Below, in pieces: positions 38,793 through 44,065 of a stretch of DNA of 44,065 bases (positions within the stretch are counted from its first letter, which is position 1; every line of letters starts with the position of its first letter). Source of the stretch: Treponema sp. UBA4328. Its GTDB lineage: Bacteria > Spirochaetota > Spirochaetia > Treponematales > Treponemataceae. The DNA is taken from NCBI GenBank assembly GCA_002394465.1, contig DGTU01000182.1:1-44065 (forward strand). The letters are read 5' to 3'. Under the pieces are notes generated by a model. It was not told the DNA's origin, ran no database searches, and saw nothing but the letters and a program-made list of their open reading frames with translations. A program made the translations under genes and the position numbers.

Positions 38793-40784
38793 TTACTGTA
38801 CGATGCCCGTAATCTTTACGTCACCAAACATAATCATGCGGTTTGAGCCTTTACCAGGGTCAGCACTTTTCATGTAAGGATAAACGCGCACGGTAAGGGT
38901 TTTGCCCTGGATACTCATGCCCATGTCAGTGTCAGACTTGAACTCTGTCAAAACTTCGTTGCAGTTTGCGCTGGTTGCTCCGTCCTTGTCGATGGCAGTT
39001 CCCTGTCCGCCCTGAACGATAGTCACCGGTGAAGAAAAATCATCGTTTGTGGAATAGAGAATGTCCCACCTCATGTTGCCGGTACCGCTGGAAGCAAGTT
39101 CCAGGGTAATCTGGTTTACGATTACAGAGGCACTGGAAGCCGGGAGCTTAAATTCAACGTAAGTGTTTTCATCCTTTGCTCCTGCCCAGTCTTCAGTAGA
39201 ATTACAGAATCTTGTGCGCGGCTTACCGTTTACATAGTCGTTTTTGTATGTGGTTTCCTTAAGGCCGCTTCCGATGACTGCTACTGCCGGAGAAACAACG
39301 CCTTCAGGATCAACGGTTGCCGTGTAGCATGCCTTGTTTGCAGAATCAATCATCGGCCAGGTAACTTCGTAGTCCTGTCCGCCTTCAGCCTTCTGTTTTC
39401 CTGCTCCAGTAAGGGCAATCAGGAGTATATTGTCACTCATTGAACCGACAGGAGTGTTTCCAAAGTCAGGAGTTACTGAAGAATGCGTTACCTGCAGGTT
39501 GTAGTTGTATTCGGCAACTGCAGAAGGTTCAAACTTAATGTAAACGTTGTCGCCGAAGTATGAAGAATCAGTATCGATTTCAAGGGTTTTTGCAAAGCCT
39601 GAGTTTTCTGAAAGGCTTACGGTGTAGCCCTTTGGTGCAGTGATTGTGATTTTGCCCTCAGTTACGTTAAAGGCGCTTACCTTAAAGGATTTTACGGTGC
39701 TGTTTGCAGGATAAATTCTTCCAAAATCGATTGTATTGGCATCTGCAAGGATGCGTGCATCCGGTGTTACTGCATGAGAAGCAAGTTCAGGAATTTCTGT
39801 TTTGATTCCGCTCATGGCAAGTTCACAGATTTTAAGTGCGCCTAAAGTGCGTACATGGGTGTTGTCGTTTGGCCAGTAAACGAATTTTTCCTTTCCGGCA
39901 GCAACTGCACTGTCCACATAGTCACGGGTCAGCTGTGTAATGTCAACAAAGGTAACGTCATTTGCTTCTGCCGTTTCTTTTGCAGCTTCGGCATAGTTTC
40001 CGCGGGCTGTAGTTTCGTTTGCGTAAACTGCCGTAAGGTTGTGAGCTCCCTTGTCAGTTACTTTTCCACCTGAAACATCGCACCTTACAAACGGGCTGAA
40101 GATTACAGGAATTCCGCCCAGAGCCTTTGTTTCGTCAATATATTTCTGAAGGAAGTCCTGATATGTTCCGTTGTCTGGAGCAGTTGACGGATCGTATGAG
40201 TCTAAGACATTGCTTTCTTTTGTATAAGTAACGTCTGCCCAGCCTTCAGGATTTTCCTTTGCGTAGGTTGCATAGTTCATGAAGGTAGAACCGTTACCCG
40301 AGTATTTCTGGTCGTTGTGTCCGAAGTTTATAAAAACATAGGTTTTCTTTCCGGTTGTCTGGCGTTCAGAAAGAATCGACTTTACGTTCTCCCAGCGACC
40401 TTTTTCGTAGTAGAAGGATTTTGAACTTCTACCTCCGTTTGAAAGGGTGTTGTTTACGTAAACGCCTGAGTCAAAGTAGAACTGCAGTACCTGTCCCCAT
40501 CCGGTTTCATCCCCGTCAGCAGGATCGTAGGTGCGCATGATGGAGTCTCCGCACATTACAATCTGAATGTCTGCGTTTTCGTCACCTTCTGCCTTTACCG
40601 TAGAAGTCTTTGTACCCGTGATGTCTGTGTACGGTTCATCGTCTTCTGCAGGCTCCGGCGTTACGGGATTCTGCGGTTTTTTGGTTTCTGGATTTGAGTC
40701 ATCTGTCGTTGCACAGGAAATAAAAGTCATACCAAGCAGTGAAAGTGCAGCAGTTAACGTTAAAATTTTTTTGAGTTTTTTCAT
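38793..40784 (-). CDS. Rhamnogalacturonan acetylesterase-like SGNH lipoprotein
   Basis: A 663-residue surface lipoprotein. The ATG at 40784 has GGAGGT three bases upstream; the signal peptide ends in MTFISC (Cys about 24) and is followed by a Pro/Glu-rich linker. The SGNH hydrolase domain (about 60-330) has block I MCGDSIMRTY, block III NFGHNDQ and block V WPNDNTH; this set and the spacing fit rhamnogalacturonan acetylesterases (CE12). Two beta-rich domains follow (about 345-460 and 470-663), the second perhaps glycan-binding. It would remove acetyl groups from pectin. It is transcribed away from the AraC regulator at 41053. Confidence 0.85.
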   Translation of the reverse strand: MKKLKKILTLTAALSLLGMTFISCATTDDSNPETKKPQNPVTPEPAEDDEPYTDITGTKTSTVKAEGDENADIQIVMCGDSIMRTYDPADGDETGWGQVLQFYFDSGVYVNNTLSNGGRSSKSFYYEKGRWENVKSILSERQTTGKKTYVFINFGHNDQKYSGNGSTFMNYATYAKENPEGWADVTYTKESNVLDSYDPSTAPDNGTYQDFLQKYIDETKALGGIPVIFSPFVRCDVSGGKVTDKGAHNLTAVYANETTARGNYAEAAKETAEANDVTFVDITQLTRDYVDSAVAAGKEKFVYWPNDNTHVRTLGALKICELAMSGIKTEIPELASHAVTPDARILADANTIDFGRIYPANSTVKSFKVSAFNVTEGKITITAPKGYTVSLSENSGFAKTLEIDTDSSYFGDNVYIKFEPSAVAEYNYNLQVTHSSVTPDFGNTPVGSMSDNILLIALTGAGKQKAEGGQDYEVTWPMIDSANKACYTATVDPEGVVSPAVAVIGSGLKETTYKNDYVNGKPRTRFCNSTEDWAGAKDENTYVEFKLPASSASVIVNQITLELASSGTGNMRWDILYSTNDDFSSPVTIVQGGQGTAIDKDGATSANCNEVLTEFKSDTDMGMSIQGKTLTVRVYPYMKSADPGKGSNRMIMFGDVKITGIVQ

Positions 40785-40819
40785 GTTACCTCCGTTTGTA
40801 TTTACGAATGCAAGTATAA

Positions 40820-40909
40820 AAAGCATTTATTGTGCTAAACTGATATGAAATTTGATTATTCCGCTATAAAAGCACAATAATATATAAATATTATATAAAA
40901 TAATGCTTT
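40820..40909. promoter_or_regulatory. Nested inverted repeats between esterase and AraC gene
   Basis: TTATTGTGCT (40827-40836) and AGCACAATAA (40871-40880) form a perfect 10-bp inverted repeat 34 nt apart. Around it lie AAAGCATT (40820-40827) and AATGCTTT (40902-40909). They sit just upstream of the esterase gene and suit a dimeric regulator that loops DNA, such as an AraC protein. Confidence 0.55.
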
Positions 40910-40926
40910 ATGCTCTGAAAAAACGG

Positions 40927-40944
40927 ATTTCATAAAAATGAAAT
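40927..40944. promoter_or_regulatory. Perfect inverted repeat ATTTCAT-AAAA-ATGAAAT
   Basis: Seven-base arms with a four-base spacer, about 100 nt before the AraC gene. This is a possible operator for one of the divergent genes. Confidence 0.45.
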
Positions 40945-41017
40945 GGTGAATTTTGCATTTTTAAGGATATTATTATATATTTTGAGCACTTTTTGTGAAG
41001 AATTTTATATATTTTTG

Positions 41018-41046
41018 TTTTCACTTTTGTTTTTTCACTCTATAAT
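41018..41046 (+). promoter_or_regulatory. Promoter of the AraC regulator gene
   Basis: TTTTCA (41018-41023), 17 nt, TATAAT (41041-41046). The ATG at 41053 follows six bases later with no Shine-Dalgarno, so the mRNA is probably leaderless. Confidence 0.55.
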
Positions 41047-41052
41047 TTACCC

Positions 41053-43254
41053 ATGGCATTAAAATTATCAGTTCGTAAACAGTATCTTGCAGAAAGAAAA
41101 AACGCAGGAAAGCGCGTCACCATAGGTTTTGCAGGAATTGCTGACCTGAGGCATTTCATCAGTCTTGAATACATAAAGGGAATGATGAAGGCCTGCAGCG
41201 ATTATGACATCAACTTCATAAATATGGGCGGGGCAATAAAGTATTCACTCTTTGATGACATAAATTTTGTTTCGCACTATACAAAGCATTTTAAGTTCAT
41301 GAAGGCTCCTCTTCTTGACGGAATCGTTACCTGGGCAGCGAGCCTGAGTGAGTTTATGGATGTAAAGGCTTACACTAAACTTTTCAGTGAACTCCAGCCG
41401 CTTCCGATGGTAGATATCGGTCACATGGACATTCCCGGTGCTTCCATGCTCAAGATTGATGCCGCTTCTGCAATGCGCAGCATGATGGAGCATCTTGTTA
41501 ATGTTCATCATTATACAAAATTTGCCTTTATAGGAACTGATATTTCTGAACCGCAGCGGCGCAGGTTAATGAATTTTGAACATGAATTAAAGAGATACGG
41601 GCTTCCTCTGATGGAAAATGCCGTCGTCATGATGAACAAAAAGATGGAAACAAAATTCATTGACGAGGCTGCTGATACACTTATTGCAAATTTTGACCTT
41701 CATGATAAGAAGAACATTGAAGTTATCGTTACCGCTTCGGATATCATAGCCAGCGAAGTCATTGAGCAGTTTTCACGAAGGGGAATCCGTGTGCCGGGCG
41801 ATGTTGCCGTTACGGGCTTTAACAACTGGTATGAAAGCGTTACTTCCCGTTCTCCGCTGACGACGATTGACCTTGTTTATTTTAAGCGCGGATATGCTGC
41901 GGTAGAACTTCTTATCGATAAGATTCTGTCTCCTGAGCAGAATAGTGAAACACTGTATTTTCCCGTTGACCTGGTTGTGCGTCAGAGCTGCGGCTGCCTT
42001 GAAAAAAGCGTTGCTGCTTCAAGGGCGGAAGAAGAAATATTTGATGAGACACCGGATTCAAGTGATTCTGAAGATGACCTCCGCATGCGGCTGAGCGGAA
42101 AGATAAGGCAGATTTTTCCGTATGAGGGTGAAGAAAGCATTTCAAGAATGCTCGATGCATTTTTCTCTGACGTCTATGATGAAAACAAAGAAGAAAGCCG
42201 GATGCTCCAGTGGTTCCAGAACGTGATGCAGGACTACAGAAAATCCCGGGATTTTGATTCAGATCATTTTCAGAATGCAGTCAGTGAGCTCCGGAAGCTT
42301 TTACTGCCTGTCCTCAAAACAGAAAAGCCCGTCAGTTCGTTTTATGTAGAGAATATTTTTCACCAGATGAGGACCCTGGTATCCGTATTCCAGCGGTACG
42401 AAACCATGGCTGAAAGGGAAAATCCTTACAGGATTAACAATATTTCAGGCCAGGCGATAAACTTCCTTTCGGCACAGACAATGGACCAGGTTTATGAAAC
42501 CCTGAAGAATGAATTGAGCGAGCTCGACATTCCGGGCGTAATTCTTGCCTTAAGCGATACAATGAGCCGCAGTTTTCCAGTACCAAAGATTGAATTTGTT
42601 TATCCGGAGCCCGGCAGTGAACTTGAGCAGCTGATGCATAAGCCTGTGAGTGAACCTAACCTTTTCCCGAAAGATTTTTTCACGAAAGACAGGCGTTATT
42701 CCGTGATGCTTGAAGTCCTTCATCATGCAGACCTGTACTTCGGATATGCTTTCTTTGAGATGAAGACAATCAATCTTGCAACCTATGATGTTCTGAGGAT
42801 GCTGCTTTCCAATGCACTTTATACGGTCTACAGAAAAGAGGGCAGGGTAAAATTCAATTCCTATGAGGTAGAAAAAACTCAGATTCAGGAACTCATAAAT
42901 TCTTATGAAGATGCAGTAAATCCTAAAACCCTGAGGATGAGGATCAGCGTAAAGAAAATCACTGATTACCTGACGGATCACATAAACGAAATGACTGACA
43001 TCGAAAAAATGGCTGATGCGCTTATGATTTCAAGGAGTTACTTAAGCCGCAAATGCCGCGAACTCACAGGGCTTTCAGTGCAGCAGCTTCACGAAAAGCT
43101 CAAAATCGAACAGGCAAAAAATATGCTTGCCCTGGGGAGATTTGAACTTTCTGAAATTGCCTCGACGCTTGGATTTAAAAGCCAGAATTATTTTTCAAAC
43201 GTATTCAAGAAAAATACGGGCTTAAGTCCCCTCAACTGGCTCAAAAAGAACTGA
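41053..43254 (+). CDS. AraC-family regulator with LacI-type sugar-sensing domain
   Basis: A 733-residue regulator. Residues about 20-310 form a LacI-type periplasmic-binding-like sensor that ends in a Ser-Cys-Gly-Cys motif (312-315). Residues about 340-600 form a middle region with LDIPGV (491-496) and a GAF-like part. Residues 633-733 are an AraC DNA-binding domain with two HTH motifs (ADALMISRSYLSRKCREL and ASTLGFKSQNYFSNVFKK). The sensor and middle region correspond to those of the chemoreceptor at 3629-6085. It probably controls the divergent pectin esterase gene in answer to a sugar taken up by the cell. The predicted mRNA is leaderless. Confidence 0.92.
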   Translation: MALKLSVRKQYLAERKNAGKRVTIGFAGIADLRHFISLEYIKGMMKACSDYDINFINMGGAIKYSLFDDINFVSHYTKHFKFMKAPLLDGIVTWAASLSEFMDVKAYTKLFSELQPLPMVDIGHMDIPGASMLKIDAASAMRSMMEHLVNVHHYTKFAFIGTDISEPQRRRLMNFEHELKRYGLPLMENAVVMMNKKMETKFIDEAADTLIANFDLHDKKNIEVIVTASDIIASEVIEQFSRRGIRVPGDVAVTGFNNWYESVTSRSPLTTIDLVYFKRGYAAVELLIDKILSPEQNSETLYFPVDLVVRQSCGCLEKSVAASRAEEEIFDETPDSSDSEDDLRMRLSGKIRQIFPYEGEESISRMLDAFFSDVYDENKEESRMLQWFQNVMQDYRKSRDFDSDHFQNAVSELRKLLLPVLKTEKPVSSFYVENIFHQMRTLVSVFQRYETMAERENPYRINNISGQAINFLSAQTMDQVYETLKNELSELDIPGVILALSDTMSRSFPVPKIEFVYPEPGSELEQLMHKPVSEPNLFPKDFFTKDRRYSVMLEVLHHADLYFGYAFFEMKTINLATYDVLRMLLSNALYTVYRKEGRVKFNSYEVEKTQIQELINSYEDAVNPKTLRMRISVKKITDYLTDHINEMTDIEKMADALMISRSYLSRKCRELTGLSVQQLHEKLKIEQAKNMLALGRFELSEIASTLGFKSQNYFSNVFKKNTGLSPLNWLKKN

Positions 43255-43272
43255 TTGCGCTGTAAGCGGGTC

Positions 43273-43374
43273 AGGGATGGGAGCAGCGCCGGAAGGCGGC
43301 CGTGAGCGGCTGGAGCGCGTAAGGCGCGGAACTGCGGACAGCCCGGCCGGCAGCCTGCTGACGGCGACCCCCAT
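43273..43374 (+). repeat. Structured ~104-nt repeat element, copy B
   Basis: Same layout and strand as copy A at 6727-6830. Closing ATGGG/CCCAT (43277-43281 with 43370-43374); hairpin I CGCC-GGAA-GGCG (43287-43298); hairpin II GCCG-TGAG-CGGC (43299-43310); hairpin III GCGC-GTAAG-GCGC (43315-43327); hairpin IV GCCG-G-CAG...CTG-A-CGGC (43346-43365). Helix sequences differ from copy A but pairing is kept. It lies between the 3' ends of two convergent genes. A short open frame across it is not supported in copy A. Confidence 0.65.
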
Positions 43375-43375
43375 A

Positions 43376-43417
43376 TAAAAAAATGCACCAGGACACTAGC
43401 TTTATATCCCGGTGCAT
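43376..43417 (-). terminator. Intrinsic terminator of ackA
   Basis: On the minus strand ATGCACC (43417-43411) pairs with GGTGCAT (43389-43383), extended by GGA/TCC, and is followed by seven T (complement of 43376-43382). Confidence 0.85.
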
Positions 43418-43436
43418 TCCTTATATCAGGTAAGGT

Positions 43437-44065
43437 TTATGGTCTTACAATGATGCTCTCGAGTTCTGGATGCTTCTCAAGCTCTTTTTTGAGGCCTTCT
43501 TCGCGTGCCTTGTTGCGGTATGATGGGTCCTGGAAAGAATATGTGAAGTTTGTGTGAACATCGTAAGTGCCGTTCATGATTGCGAAAGCGTCTTCGGTCA
43601 TAACAAGCTCTTCATCTGTCGGGATTACGAAAACCTTTACTTTTGAGTCGTCTGCAGAGATGCAGGTCTCAGCGTTGCCTGTGTTAGCAAGAGCGTTCTT
43701 TTTCGGGTCGATTTTAACGCCCATCCATTCGAGACCTTCGAGAGCCTTTCCACGGATGAGGGCTGAATGCTCACCAACGCCTGCTGTGTAAACGATAGCG
43801 TCAACAGGACCGATTGCAGCCATGTAAGCACCAAAGTATTTCTTGAGGCGGTAGCATTCCATATCAACCGCAAGCTGGCAGTCTTTGTCGCCCTTTTCTG
43901 CAAGCTCTGCAACATCACGGCGGTCAGCAGATTTTCCTGTGAGACCGAGAAGACCTGATTTTTTGTTCATGGCTGTGTCCATCTCGGCTGGTGTCATGCC
44001 TGTTTTTCGCATGATGTAGAATGGAAGAGCTGGGTCCATATCGCCTGAGCGGGTTCCCATTACGA
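43437..44065 (-). CDS. ackA: Acetate kinase (3' part)
   Basis: The frame is open to the window edge, so the N-terminal part is missing; about 209 residues remain. GTRSGDMDPALPFYI, KKSGLLGLTG, YTAGVGEHSALIR and IPTDEELVM are conserved acetate kinase segments. The enzyme makes ATP and acetate from acetyl phosphate in fermentation. After TDEELVMTEDAFAI, where most acetate kinases end, the chain runs on for about 45 residues (to ESIIVRP). A terminator follows the stop codon. Confidence 0.95.
   Translation of the reverse strand, partial: VMGTRSGDMDPALPFYIMRKTGMTPAEMDTAMNKKSGLLGLTGKSADRRDVAELAEKGDKDCQLAVDMECYRLKKYFGAYMAAIGPVDAIVYTAGVGEHSALIRGKALEGLEWMGVKIDPKKNALANTGNAETCISADDSKVKVFVIPTDEELVMTEDAFAIMNGTYDVHTNFTYSFQDPSYRNKAREEGLKKELEKHPELESIIVRP

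Overview
The window looks like chromosomal DNA of a saccharolytic, anaerobic Treponema-type spirochaete (gut, rumen or oral commensal rather than a reduced pathogen). This rests on the products and gene order: the end of a ribosomal-protein/alpha operon, a superoxide reductase, lipoproteins with the loose spirochaetal lipobox, a MurA with Asp in place of the fosfomycin-binding Cys, a sigma-54 style promoter, and fusions of LacI-type sugar-sensing domains to other outputs. Species cannot be assigned from the sequence alone.

Layout. 1-3630: secY (end), rpmJ, rpsM, rpsK, rpoA, rplQ and a small zinc-ribbon gene, closed by a strong terminator; structured gaps lie before rpmJ and before rpoA. 3629-6700 (minus): a soluble chemoreceptor with a LacI-type sensor, and an hsp20 gene with a near-perfect -24/-12 promoter. 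6727-10982: a structured repeat, an unknown 483-aa protein, a PTS IIA protein and transketolase. 10992-13132 (minus): lgt and a MinD/FlhG-like ATPase, divergent from 13206-17211 (Ctp protease, RsmE, WecG/TagA glycosyltransferase, a sigma-54 activator ATPase without HTH). 17168-25034: TrmJ-like methylase, STAS/zinc-ribbon protein, a three-gene membrane operon ending in a J-domain protein, murA and pepT. 25258-28240: a lipoprotein followed by a repeat-rich island with a probable type I toxin-antitoxin module and an Rpn/PD-(D/E)XK protein. 28307-38760: superoxide reductase, then a fatty-acid and phospholipid region (fabD, fabG, fabG, fabZ, flavoprotein, plsC, patatin, LysE-type exporter) interrupted by two paralogous envelope proteins. 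38793-43254: a rhamnogalacturonan-acetylesterase-like lipoprotein divergent from an AraC regulator with a LacI-type sensor. The window ends in a second copy of the structured repeat and the 3' part of ackA.

Connections. The chemoreceptor (3629-6085) and the AraC regulator (41053-43254) share the same sensor and middle domain but carry different outputs, so one kind of sugar cue may steer both movement and pectin-esterase expression. The sigma-54 promoter of hsp20 and the HTH-less sigma-54 activator are a second possible link. Several genes (13132-, 13206+, 17914-, 41053+) have promoters ending about 6-8 nt before the start codon and no Shine-Dalgarno, which suggests leaderless mRNAs. The best candidates for undescribed biology are the 31-codon holin-like toxin with a convergent structured RNA (26869-27208), and the ~104-nt element at 6727-6830 and 43273-43374, whose helices are kept while their sequences differ.
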